Source: Streptomyces cupreus (GTDB taxonomy: Bacteria > Actinomycetota > Actinomycetes > Streptomycetales > Streptomycetaceae). Taken from it: a DNA stretch of 64,000 nt. A program made the position numbers and the translations under genes. Where the stretch lies: positions 186,001 to 250,000 of the forward strand of contig NZ_JACMSF010000002.1 of NCBI RefSeq assembly GCF_014257025.1, read 5' to 3'. The notes below the pieces were generated by a model. It made no database searches. It saw nothing but the letters and a program-made list of their open reading frames with translations, and had not been told where the DNA came from. The number at the start of each line of letters is the position of its first letter. The first letter of the stretch is position 1. Shown piece after piece: positions 27,343-38,192 of this stretch.

Positions 27343-28452
27343 TCAGGAGGTACGCACGGAGGCGGAGTGAGCCAGGCGGCGCAGGGCATTGGTGGCAGGA
27401 AGAGGGAAGGGCGCACGGTCCAGCACGCCCAGGGCCCTGCGGCATCTGCTGGTGATCATCTGGTCCACCACAGAACGGGCACCGGTGGACACCAGAACGT
27501 CACGGATGGCGTCGGCCTCTTCCGCATCGAGGTCCGAGCAGCCCACCAGCGAGCGCAGCACCCTCAGTTGTGCCGCATCGGCTCGTGCCACTGCGAGCGC
27601 CATGAGTACCGTGCACTTGCCCTCGCGGAGGTCGTCGTCGACGGGTTTGCCCGTCTGCCTGGAGTCGCCGAAGACTCCGAGAAGATCGTCTCGCAGTTGG
27701 AAGGCCTCGCCGACAGGGAGCGCGTAGGCGGTCAGCGCGTCCCGGATGGCGGGACCGGATCCTGCGAGCGCGGCACCGATGTGCAGGGGGCGCTCGACCG
27801 TGTATTTGGCGGTCTTGAAGCGGCTGGCCATCAGAGCTTCCCCGACGTCGCCGGTCGGCCGCCCGGTGCCCAGAAGATCGAGATACTGGCCGAACATGAC
27901 CTCGCTGCGCATCGCGTCGAGCATGGGGAGAGCCGCTTGCACCTGCGCGGGGGAGAGACCTGCCGTGTGGAACATCTCGTCCGACCATGCCAGGGCGAGA
28001 TCTCCGAGCAGGATGGCGGCGTTGGTGCCGAACCGTTCCGCATTCCCCGGAGGGTCCCGGCGCCGGTGACGCTCGGCGAGAAGCCGGTGGAGAGTCAGCC
28101 GTCCTCGGCGCGCGTCGCTGTTGTCCATGACGTCGTCATGAATAAGAGCGCAGGCGTGAAACAGCTCCAAAGACGCGGCGGCTTTCACCACCGGCCTCGG
28201 AGTCTCCTTACCGCCCGCCGCGTACCAGCCGCACAGGCACATGACCGGCCGGATGCGTTTGCCACCCGAGGACAGGAAACCACGGAGTGTCTCAACCAGT
28301 TCGAGCATCTGATGGGACGCTGCCGTGAGAGATTTCCGGTCGAGAAATTCGTCCAGGGCAGCGTCTGTCATATGCCGGATCTCCGAAAGTTCCAGCGCTG
28401 AGTGATCGAGTGTGGTCAAGGTCCGATTCTCTGTGCCGATCGCCGCTCGCAT
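27343..28452 (-). CDS. Polyprenyl diphosphate synthase (GGPP/FPP type)
   Basis: About 369-residue trans-isoprenyl diphosphate synthase that would supply the linear substrate to the terpene synthase. The first aspartate-rich motif is LIHDDVMDNSDARRG and the second is LRDDLLGVFGD; GGKRIRP binds pyrophosphate. The residues before the first motif, SLELFHACA, suggest a C15-C20 product but do not settle chain length. The ATG at 28452 is preferred; a GTG at 28569 would add 39 atypical residues. Gene order regulator, prenyl synthase, cyclase, P450 points to one biosynthetic operon. Confidence 0.9.
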   Translation of the reverse strand: MRAAIGTENRTLTTLDHSALELSEIRHMTDAALDEFLDRKSLTAASHQMLELVETLRGFLSSGGKRIRPVMCLCGWYAAGGKETPRPVVKAAASLELFHACALIHDDVMDNSDARRGRLTLHRLLAERHRRRDPPGNAERFGTNAAILLGDLALAWSDEMFHTAGLSPAQVQAALPMLDAMRSEVMFGQYLDLLGTGRPTGDVGEALMASRFKTAKYTVERPLHIGAALAGSGPAIRDALTAYALPVGEAFQLRDDLLGVFGDSRQTGKPVDDDLREGKCTVLMALAVARADAAQLRVLRSLVGCSDLDAEEADAIRDVLVSTGARSVVDQMITSRCRRALGVLDRAPFPLPATNALRRLAHSASVRTS

Positions 28453-28745
28453 GGCCCCCCCAAGGGATGCGCCGTGACAGAGGAGCTCCGGAGGGGGCTG
28501 CCGGACGGGCGTCAACAGTGATGGTTCGGGAAAATCCTCATTCCTCCAGGGCTCACGTGGAGCTTTCACTGGTCACGCGTTAGCGAAACGTGCAACGGTC
28601 CCCACGCGCACCTCGGTTCACGACCCGGTGTGTTCGGGGCGCACTCCCGGGTTCCCTCGCGCTCCCACCAGAGCGCGGCGTCGCGCGCCGGGCAGGACGC
28701 GTCCCGCTCCGGGGGAACACTCTCCAAGTGGCTGCTCCTGGGCTC

Positions 28746-31517
28746 CTATTTCAGGCGGCGCGGCCCCAGCCCCGCGGCGATGAGTTCGTCACGTGCCTGA
28801 GTCACCAGTGCGTCGGCACCGCACTGAACGGCGAGATCCACCCCCCGGTACAGCGACTCGGCGGCCTGCGATGCCCTGCCGCCCCGGCGAAGTGCCGTTC
28901 CCAACTCGACCAGTGCACAGGCGAGTTCGTACGAGGCGTCCGACCGCTCCAATTCCGTGACCGCACGGTGCAGGAGAGCGATGGACCCTGGACCGTCGCT
29001 CAGGCGTGCCATGACGCGTAGCGCATGCCCCAGGGCGGACGCCGCGCCGAAGCGTTCGGCCCGGTGCAGCGCTTCCTGCGCCAGTTCCCGGCCCTGCTGG
29101 ACATCCGTGGCGGCGGTTGCGAGGGCGAGCTGCAGAAGCCAAGGGCACAGCCCCGGATTGCGCATTCCGTGTGCGTCGAGTCGCTGTCCCACCTGCGACA
29201 GTTCCGCTGCCGCTTCTTTTGCCATCCCCCGGGCCAGCAGTAGCTCGGCGTGGACGGTCTGTGCGTCGGGAAACGTCACGGCGGACGGGAACGGCTCACC
29301 GAGTCCGTTTTCCGCTGCCATCCTCTCCGCAGCCTCGACCTGCCCCCGGGCGAGCAGGATCTCGATCAGACTTCCGATCGCGTACCAGTGCACGGGCACG
29401 TCGGGACTCACTCGGTCGGCCAGCCGCAGCCCTGCCCGTACGAAGTCCTCCGCATCGGTGAGCCGACCGCAACGGAACCGGATGTAGCCGAGGAAGGTGT
29501 AACCGAGTGCCAGGGGAGTTCCGCGCCAGCCCTCGCGCTCGAACTCCGCGATGCCGCGGGTGAACAGTTCTTCGGCCCGTTTGGGGCAGTCGCAGTGCAG
29601 GAAGGTGAGCGCCACCAGCGCCGGGATCTCGAACCCCCAGCGCTCGTCGGTCCAGCTCATATCGTCGCTCATCGCCCGCTCGGCGTACTCCAGGGCCGTC
29701 GACACCGACTCGCCGCGTACTACGGCGTCCCACCCGCGTAGCCCGAAGAGATACCGCTCTGTTGCCTCGCGTCCGGTCAGACGCTCGGTGAGCTGGGCGA
29801 GCCGACGGGACAGTGCCGGGGCATCGTGGGCCTCGGACGTGAACGCCGCCTGCAGGAAATGTTCGGTCAGCAGCCGCAGACGGCCCCGCGCGCCCGCGGT
29901 CGTGCGGGCTTCCTCTTCCAGGACGCTCATGGCTTCGGTCATCCGGTCGCAGTACGCAAGCGCCCGCGCGAGACGGGTCGCGATGCCCTGACGCAACACG
30001 GGCGGCAGGTCGGGTTCGTCCAGCGCCGCCCGCAGATGATTGACCGCGGTCGCCGGTTCGTGTGCCAGAGCCGGCGAACCGAGCTCGTGCAGGATGGCGG
30101 CCCGCAACTCCCCGACGGGAGACTCGCGCAACGCGCGGCTGAGACAGCGGCGGGCGGCATCGGGCGCGCCCAGGCGCACGTACTCGCGGGCCGCGTCGCG
30201 TAGTTGGCGCGCCACTGCGTCGTCGCCCTCGGGCTGGGTCTCGAGCAGATGCCGCGCCGCCACTGCCGGACCCAGCCCCGCGTCGATGAGTTCCCGCGCC
30301 GCTTTGCCGTGCATGGCCACCCGAGTTCCGCCAGGAATCGACCGGTACACCGCCGTGGCAATGAGCGGATGCGTAAACTCCAGCCGCCGGCCGGGCTTGA
30401 GGATGTGCTCGGCCCGCAGCAGATCCGCTGACTGCGAAACGTTGGCCGGGCCCAGTGCGGCCAGGGAGGCCACCAGATCCAGGGTTGCCTCCGAGCTGAG
30501 AATGGCCACCGCCCAGGCGAGGCGTGTGGCGGACGTGCCCAGTTGCTCGAGGCGGTCCACCAGGCCGCCGCCCATGGTGGTGGCTGCCGCCAGGTCCCGC
30601 AGCAGCCGGACGTTCTCCCGTACGGGATCCACTCCCCGTTCGCGGATCCTGGCAACCAACTCCACTGTCTCCCAGGGATTGCCGCCAGTGACCTGCCACG
30701 CCTCGTGGCAGAAGCTTTCGTCGACGTCCGTCCCGAGCGCCCCGCGCAGCAGCGCGGAGACCGCAGCCGGGGTCAACGGCTCCAGGGCCAGCGGCCTCAC
30801 CCGGTTCCGTTCCATCATGCCGCTGAACGCCTTCGCGGCCTCGGTCGATTCCTCCGGCCGGTATGCGACCACGATCAGTGTCGGCAGGTCCTCGGCCTGT
30901 CGGGCGAAGGAGGTCAGCCACGTCAGGGACTCGAGATCCACCCAGTGCGCATCATCGACGATCATGACCAACGGCCCGCGCCGCAGCGCCACATTGGTGA
31001 CCAACCAGTCCAAGCCGTCCAGCACACCCTGCGGATCGGGTGCGACCCCTTCTCCCGTGGGGCACAGGCCAATACACGGCCCGATGATCGCGTACCAGTC
31101 GCCCAGCACCTCGCGCCGCTCGCTGTCGGAGTACGAGGCCAACAGCGGCTGGAACAGTTGCCGCACCACATGGAAGGCTACGCCCTGCTCCAGTTCGCCC
31201 CCCTTGGCGGACAGCACACGGCACTCGCGCTCCGCCGCGAGCCTGCGCACCTCGTCCAGAAGGGTCGTCTTACCCGCTCCCGCAGCACCCGTGAAGGCCA
31301 GCACGCCGCTCCGGCGCGGCGGCAGGCTCGCCCCGCCGGTCTGTGAACGACTGCTCAGGGCGTCCAACGCCGCCTGTGCAACAGCAAGTTCCACGTCTCG
31401 TTCAAGAGTTTTCGGGACGCCCCCCGGGTTCCGATCGCACTGTTCCCCGGCTCCCGCTTGCGTCCCCCGTTGCTGTGTCTCGGCCCGACCCACCACAACT
31501 CGTTCCCCTCGCGGCAT
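28746..31517 (-). CDS. LAL-type (LuxR family) ATPase regulator lacking the C-terminal HTH
   Basis: 923-residue protein with the architecture of large ATP-binding LuxR regulators. Walker A is FTGAAGAGKTTLLDEV (near residue 75) and Walker B is PLVMIVDDAHWVD. An AAA-type ATPase is followed by about 550 residues of TPR-like helical repeats. The protein ends at ARDELIAAGLGPRRLK, exactly where the LuxR helix-turn-helix normally begins. Three-frame inspection of the next 130 bases finds no HTH. GGAGGG lies 6 bases before the ATG at 31517. It is upstream of and codirectional with the terpene genes, so it probably influences them, perhaps through a partner protein. Confidence 0.85.
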   Translation of the reverse strand: MPRGERVVVGRAETQQRGTQAGAGEQCDRNPGGVPKTLERDVELAVAQAALDALSSRSQTGGASLPPRRSGVLAFTGAAGAGKTTLLDEVRRLAAERECRVLSAKGGELEQGVAFHVVRQLFQPLLASYSDSERREVLGDWYAIIGPCIGLCPTGEGVAPDPQGVLDGLDWLVTNVALRRGPLVMIVDDAHWVDLESLTWLTSFARQAEDLPTLIVVAYRPEESTEAAKAFSGMMERNRVRPLALEPLTPAAVSALLRGALGTDVDESFCHEAWQVTGGNPWETVELVARIRERGVDPVRENVRLLRDLAAATTMGGGLVDRLEQLGTSATRLAWAVAILSSEATLDLVASLAALGPANVSQSADLLRAEHILKPGRRLEFTHPLIATAVYRSIPGGTRVAMHGKAARELIDAGLGPAVAARHLLETQPEGDDAVARQLRDAAREYVRLGAPDAARRCLSRALRESPVGELRAAILHELGSPALAHEPATAVNHLRAALDEPDLPPVLRQGIATRLARALAYCDRMTEAMSVLEEEARTTAGARGRLRLLTEHFLQAAFTSEAHDAPALSRRLAQLTERLTGREATERYLFGLRGWDAVVRGESVSTALEYAERAMSDDMSWTDERWGFEIPALVALTFLHCDCPKRAEELFTRGIAEFEREGWRGTPLALGYTFLGYIRFRCGRLTDAEDFVRAGLRLADRVSPDVPVHWYAIGSLIEILLARGQVEAAERMAAENGLGEPFPSAVTFPDAQTVHAELLLARGMAKEAAAELSQVGQRLDAHGMRNPGLCPWLLQLALATAATDVQQGRELAQEALHRAERFGAASALGHALRVMARLSDGPGSIALLHRAVTELERSDASYELACALVELGTALRRGGRASQAAESLYRGVDLAVQCGADALVTQARDELIAAGLGPRRLK

Positions 31518-31826
31518 GGTGCCCTCCGTTGCGCGCCGGGAATTCCGCCCTGACGTAGCGTATCCCTCGATCGACTCTCGGTGAGTGAGCAACAGTGCAC
31601 ATGTAGCGCTTGCGAGCACGTGGCACTACACTGCCGCCTCCTCGCTGCATGAGAACTGCGAACGCGTGCCACGGGTTACGGCGGCCCAGGGACCTACCGG
31701 GGGGGTGTCAAACGAACGGCCCTGTCTCGCTTTCGGTGGTGACGAAGGGGCTGATGCGGCGGCCTCCGCGGCATCGTGGCCGGAGGGAGGGCCGACGCTC
31801 CCGGTCTTGTGCGCCCACACTCTTCC

Positions 31827-31853
31827 TCCTGACCTTGGTGACCAAGGTCAGGA
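31827..31853. repeat. Repeated hairpin, copy 2
   Basis: TCCTGACCTTGGT-G-ACCAAGGTCAGGA, a near-perfect palindrome with 13-base arms. Copy 1 is at 20542-20566. A nearby shared patch, GGAGGGAGGGCCGAC, precedes both. Confidence 0.75.
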
Positions 31854-31934
31854 GAGCGCGAGACAGACGCGGGCCCGGATGTCGCGGACGCGGCTGAGTT
31901 GTTGAACCCACGCCGCTTCCCCGCTGCGACTGCT

Positions 31935-31971
31935 CTATACGCCCCGCAGCCCTCGTCACCTGCATGTTTCG
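31935..31971. repeat. 37-bp imperfect direct repeat, right copy
   Basis: Partner of 24144-24180 (33/37 identical), same orientation, 7.8 kb apart. Confidence 0.7.
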
Positions 31972-32159
31972 GGGTTTTTCAACCGGACCGTCAGCTCGTC
32001 CGGTACGGGGACGAAGTAGTAAGGCGACGGGCCGCGCCATTCGATCACCTGGCCGGTGAAGGCGAATTCCAAGAGCTCAGCCTCATTTCGGACGGACGGA
32101 CAGACGGCCGGGCCGGCCGACGGGTGTGTCGGCCGGCCCGGGTGTCGGGGTCGGGTCGC

Positions 32160-34412
<2,253 letters not shown>

Positions 34413-34850
34413 TCAGAGAGTCTGCGAAGTCGAGCAGGCGGGGCACAGGCCCCAGTAGATGACCTCGGCCTCGTCGATCGCGAAGCCGTGGTCGTCCGAG
34501 GCGGTCAGACAGGGGGCGTCGCCGACCGCGCAGTCGACGTCGGCGACGACACCGCACGACCGGCACAGGACGTGGTGGTGGTTGTCCCCGACCCGTCCCT
34601 CGAACCGGGCCGGGCTGCCGGCCGGCTCGATACGGCGTATGAGCCCCGCCGTGGTGAGGGCGTGCAGGCCCTCGTACACGGCTTGCAGGGAGATGTGGCC
34701 CACGCGGTCCCGCACCCCGGAGGCGATGGCCTCGACGCCCAGGTGGTCGCCGTCCCGGACGGTCTCCAGCAGCGCGACCCGGGCAGCCGTCACCCGCAGG
34801 CCGGCACCGCGCAGCTCCTCGGCGGTGGTCGGGGTTCCGGATGAGCTCAT
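34413..34850 (-). CDS. furA: Fur family redox repressor of katG
   Basis: 145-residue Fur-family repressor. The N-terminal winged helix includes GLRVTAARVALLETV and ISLQAVYEGLHAL. Metal and redox residues are the HHHVLCRSCG cluster and CPAC near the C-terminus, two Cys-x-x-Cys pairs for structural zinc, as in peroxide-sensing actinomycete FurA/CatR. These proteins repress their own operon and release it on oxidation. A strong promoter lies 6 bases upstream of the ATG, so its mRNA is probably leaderless. Confidence 0.94.
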   Translation of the reverse strand: MSSSGTPTTAEELRGAGLRVTAARVALLETVRDGDHLGVEAIASGVRDRVGHISLQAVYEGLHALTTAGLIRRIEPAGSPARFEGRVGDNHHHVLCRSCGVVADVDCAVGDAPCLTASDDHGFAIDEAEVIYWGLCPACSTSQTL

Positions 34851-34856
34851 ACGCCG

Positions 34857-34886
34857 AACCTACCCTCATAAACACGAACGATTCAA
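34857..34886 (-). promoter_or_regulatory. furA-katG promoter, leaderless
   Basis: On the minus strand: TTGAAT (-35, 34881-34886), 18-base spacer, TAGGTT (-10, 34857-34862), then 6 bases to the ATG at 34850. The AT-rich segment around it is a plausible FurA operator. Confidence 0.65.
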
Positions 34887-35028
34887 GAAAACTAACGGTT
34901 CAAATTTGGTGGCGCGCAGACGTCGAGGGGAGGGCCGGTCCGCGAGGCCTTGTCACTCGTACGGCAGCACCCTCCCGCACGCGACTCCATTCCGCCTCAT
35001 GGCGCGCACGAGAAACAGTCCGTGACCG

Positions 35029-35565
35029 TCAGATCACACAGCCGACATGCGCGAGCGCCTGCTTGAGCAGCACGCCGTGGCCGCCCGGCATCTCGCTCTG
35101 CACCGCCGGGGACAGGGCCTCCTGGGGGCTGAACCAGACCAGGTCGAGGGCGTCCTGGCGCGGACGGCAGTCGCCGGTCACCGGCACCACATAGGCAAGG
35201 GAGACGGCGTGCTGGCGTGGGTCGTGGTACGCCGTGATGCCCTGCGTCGGGAAGTACTCCGCGACCGTGAAGGGCTGGAGGGAGGCCGGTACCCGGGGCA
35301 GCGCGACCGGGCCGAGGTCCTTCTCCAGGTGCCGCAGGAGAGCGTCGCGGACCCGCTCGTGGTGCAGCACGCGGCCGGAGACCAGGGTCCGGCTGACCGT
35401 TCCGTCCGGTCCGATCCGCAGCAGCAGGCCGATGCTGGTCACCTCGCCGCTGTCGTCGACGCGCACGGGCACGGCCTCGACATAGAGGATCGGCATACGG
35501 GCGCGAGCCATCTCCAGCTCGTCGGAGGTCAGCCAACCGGGCGTGGTTTCGGTCATATCAGACAT
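35029..35565 (-). CDS. NUDIX hydrolase family protein (DUF4916)
   Basis: 178-residue NUDIX-fold protein of the DUF4916 group found mostly in actinobacteria. It contains PGWLTSDELEMARARMPILYVEAVPVR (split across residues 9-35), RTLVSGRVLHHERVRDALLRHLEKDLGP and DALDLVWFSPQEAL. The position of the Nudix box is altered (VSGRVLHHERVRDALLRHLEKDLG instead of the standard REUxEExGU), so hydrolase activity is doubtful. ATG at 35565 or 35556. It is codirectional with and downstream of the FluG-like pair, after 33 bases. Confidence 0.8.
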   Translation of the reverse strand: MSDMTETTPGWLTSDELEMARARMPILYVEAVPVRVDDSGEVTSIGLLLRIGPDGTVSRTLVSGRVLHHERVRDALLRHLEKDLGPVALPRVPASLQPFTVAEYFPTQGITAYHDPRQHAVSLAYVVPVTGDCRPRQDALDLVWFSPQEALSPAVQSEMPGGHGVLLKQALAHVGCVI

Positions 35566-35598
35566 TGCTTGATCATACTTTCCGGGATCGACGCGCGC

Positions 35599-36747
35599 TC
35601 AGTCGCGACGGGGGACGGTTTCGGAGGGAAGTCCGTACAGGCGGCGGGCGTTGGCGGAGCCGGTCCACCGGACGATCCGCAGCGCGTCCGGCAGGCTCAG
35701 CTCGTCGGCCTCGACACGGTCCTGGAGCAGCGCGCCGAGACCCTGCCGGAAGGACAGCGCGCCGAGCAGGTAGAACTCGGCCAGACCGTAGGCGTCGGAG
35801 CTGTACAGCAGCTTGCGGAACGGGGTGATCTCCAGCGCCTCCTCCAGGACCGCACGCGCGCGTGCGGGACCGACATGGTGCAGGGTCAGGCCCACATCGA
35901 GATACACCTGCTCGAACACGGCGGCCAGATAGGCGGCCTGGCGCTGATACGGCCAGCAGTGCAGGAGCAGTACGGGGATCGTGCCGGCGCTCAGATGCAG
36001 CCAGTCCGTGAGGTGGGCCGGGTCCACGCGGTGCATCCGGATGTCGTTGTCGCCGAACCCGGTGTGCAGTTGGAGGGGCAGGCCGAGATCGACGGCCGTC
36101 CACAGCAGATGCCGTACCAGCACCGGATCGGCGAGGCGTCCGCCCGTAGCGAGCCAGCGCCGGGCGGCCTCGGTGACCTCCGCGTCCGTGGGGCGCGCCG
36201 GGTCCAGATCGAAGCCGGTCCGGTAGGCGGCGACGGACTTCACCGCCACCACGCCAGGCTGTCGTACGGCTTCTTCGGCGGCCGCGCGGAAGGCGGCGCC
36301 GTACGCGTCCGGCTCGACCCCGGCCCGTACGGTCGACTCGGCGACGTTCTCCAGTCGTACGACCTCGAAGGCGCTGCCGCCGACCGCCTCGGCCAGTTCG
36401 TGCGGGGCGGTGAGGGGGTGCGGGGTGTAGCCGGTGTCGACGCAGAAGACGTCGGTGGCGGCGGCGGTGAGGAAGCGCCGGTTCACCTCCCGCGGGCCGA
36501 GTTCGGCGCGCCGGGCCAGGTACTCCTCGGCGGGCGCGTGCCGGGGCAGGTCCAGCAGGGGTGCGCAGTGGCGGCGTACCGCCACGCCCACCGGGGTGTC
36601 GAACGGGGAGATCCCGGGCCAGGGCGCGCCCTCGGTCAGCAGTGACTCGAAGCCCGGGCGGTCCAGGCCCTCGGTGACCACGCCGTGGCAGTGGTGGTCG
36701 GTCAGTGGCTGGGCGGCGAGGGTCTCGTGGACCGCGGTGGCCGTCAC
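35599..36747 (-). CDS. Amidohydrolase (FluG N-terminal-like)
   Basis: 382-residue amidohydrolase-2 family TIM-barrel hydrolase. LTDHHCHG near the N-terminus provides the metal-binding HxH, LQLHTGFGDNDIRM a further His, LLLHCWPYQRQAAYLA another, and LLYSSDAYG the catalytic Asp. It is the counterpart of the N-terminal half of fungal FluG. The GTG at 36747 starts one base after the stop of the glutamine-synthetase-like gene, so the two are translationally coupled and probably act on the same gamma-glutamyl or amide substrate. The substrate is unknown. Confidence 0.87.
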   Translation of the reverse strand: MTATAVHETLAAQPLTDHHCHGVVTEGLDRPGFESLLTEGAPWPGISPFDTPVGVAVRRHCAPLLDLPRHAPAEEYLARRAELGPREVNRRFLTAAATDVFCVDTGYTPHPLTAPHELAEAVGGSAFEVVRLENVAESTVRAGVEPDAYGAAFRAAAEEAVRQPGVVAVKSVAAYRTGFDLDPARPTDAEVTEAARRWLATGGRLADPVLVRHLLWTAVDLGLPLQLHTGFGDNDIRMHRVDPAHLTDWLHLSAGTIPVLLLHCWPYQRQAAYLAAVFEQVYLDVGLTLHHVGPARARAVLEEALEITPFRKLLYSSDAYGLAEFYLLGALSFRQGLGALLQDRVEADELSLPDALRIVRWTGSANARRLYGLPSETVPRRD

Positions 36748-36748
36748 G

Positions 36749-38149
36749 TCAGTACCGCCAGCGGTACGCCGCCGCGATCCCTGCCTCATCGAGCCCGTCG
36801 ACGGCCGCGATCTCCCCTTGTCGCACGGCGATCACCGCGTCGGCGAGGACCGGCCCCAGCGCGGTGCGCAGCACCTGGTCGCCGCGGAACGCCTCCACGG
36901 CCGCGCCGAGCGAGGTCGGCAGCCGGCGCACGCCACGGGCGTGGGCCTCCTCGGCGGGCAGGTCAGCGGGGTTACCGGTGATCTCCTGGGGCAGGGCTTG
37001 GGACTTCGCCATGCCGTCGAGACCGGCGGCGATGACGCAGCCGAGGGCGAGGTAGGGGTTGGCGGCGAGGTCGACCGGCTTGATCTCGATGTTCGCCGCC
37101 TGGTCCTGGAGGCCGCTGGTGCCGGTGATCACGCGCACGCCCGCCTCGCGGGTCTCCCGGCCCCAGGCCGTGAACACCCCCGCCCACTGGGAGGGTTTGA
37201 GCCGCAGATAGCTGGCGGGGCTGGGTGCCGTCACCGCCGTGAGCGCCGGTAGGCGGGTGAGCACTCCGGCCGTGAAGGACTCGGCATCGGCCGTCATGCC
37301 GTGGCGGCGGTCGCCACCCGCGTGCAGATTGACGCCGTCGCGCCAGGCGGAGAGATGGAGGTGGCCGCCGTTGCCGACGCCCTCGGCGAAGACCGCGGGG
37401 GCGAAGGAGACCACCAGGCCGTGGCGCTGGGCCACCGCCCGGATCGTCTGGCGCACCAGCACACTGCGGTCGGCCGCGGCCACCGGGTCCAGCGCGCCCA
37501 CCGACAGTTCGAACTGCCCGGCCGCGTACTCGGGATGGATCTGGTCGACGTCCACGCCCTGCTCGGCGAGCGCGGCCAGCAGTTCGGCGGTGCACTCGCT
37601 CAGCTCGACCTGGCGGGTGGCGCCGTACGCCGGACCCGTCACCGCGGGCACGAACTCGCCCTCGGCGGCGGGGCCGTGGCCGACGGCCCACTCGATCTCG
37701 ATCGACGCCCGGAAGGCGATGCCCTGGCGGGCGGACTCCGTGAGGAGGTGCCGGAGGAAGGTGCGGCCGCAGCCCGGATGCGGGTCGCCCTCCTGGGTGA
37801 TCCGGTCCACCGGGGCCCACGCCCAGCCGGGCTGTCCGGACAGCACCACCAGGCGGTCCAGGTCGGGGTAGAGCCGCAGATCGCCGTCCGGGGAGCCGAG
37901 GACGTCGGTGGTGACGATGGAGTCGTTCGCCAGGAACGTGTCGAACACCGGGGACATCCCGACCCCCCAGGCCGCCGCCGAGGGCAGCTTCGCCGTCGGG
38001 ACCGCCTTCACCCTGCCGATCCCGGCGGTGTCCACATAGGCCAGCACGATTCCGTGCACGCCCCGCCCGGACAGCTCCCCGCTCAGCGCGGTCGCCCGCT
38101 CGATGTCTCCGGGACGCCCTCCGGGCACGGGATCGGCAAGGGTGGTCAT
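36749..38149 (-). CDS. Glutamine synthetase family protein (GS-like, FluG C-terminal-like)
   Basis: 466-residue glutamine-synthetase-fold ligase. It has the beta-grasp N-terminal domain (GIVLAYVDTAGIGRVKAVP) and catalytic blocks ASIEIEW, NGGHLHLSAWRDG and IEIKPVDLAANPYLALG. It lacks the adenylylation-loop tyrosine context of GlnA and is closer to gamma-glutamyl-amine ligases and FluG than to true GlnA. It would ligate glutamate, or an amine, using ATP. GAGGAGAAC precedes the ATG at 38149. It is coupled to the amidohydrolase gene and preceded by a DUF574 methyltransferase gene 43 bases upstream. Confidence 0.9.
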   Translation of the reverse strand: MTTLADPVPGGRPGDIERATALSGELSGRGVHGIVLAYVDTAGIGRVKAVPTAKLPSAAAWGVGMSPVFDTFLANDSIVTTDVLGSPDGDLRLYPDLDRLVVLSGQPGWAWAPVDRITQEGDPHPGCGRTFLRHLLTESARQGIAFRASIEIEWAVGHGPAAEGEFVPAVTGPAYGATRQVELSECTAELLAALAEQGVDVDQIHPEYAAGQFELSVGALDPVAAADRSVLVRQTIRAVAQRHGLVVSFAPAVFAEGVGNGGHLHLSAWRDGVNLHAGGDRRHGMTADAESFTAGVLTRLPALTAVTAPSPASYLRLKPSQWAGVFTAWGRETREAGVRVITGTSGLQDQAANIEIKPVDLAANPYLALGCVIAAGLDGMAKSQALPQEITGNPADLPAEEAHARGVRRLPTSLGAAVEAFRGDQVLRTALGPVLADAVIAVRQGEIAAVDGLDEAGIAAAYRWRY

Positions 38150-38192
38150 GCGTTCTCCTCGTCGAGCTGGGCCGCGAAACTCGCTGTGGGCG

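Larger units (their letters stand above)
31518..32159. other. Intergenic region between the LAL gene and katG
   Basis: 642 bp with no convincing gene. It includes a patch like the integrase upstream region (31783-31804), a 13-bp-arm palindrome (31827-31853) and the right copy of the 37-bp repeat (31935-31971). These look like remnants of a mobile element. Confidence 0.65.

Noticed and set aside
28620..28745. A displaced HTH for the LAL protein in another frame
   Set aside because: All three minus-strand frames after the stop were read and none resembles a LuxR helix-turn-helix.
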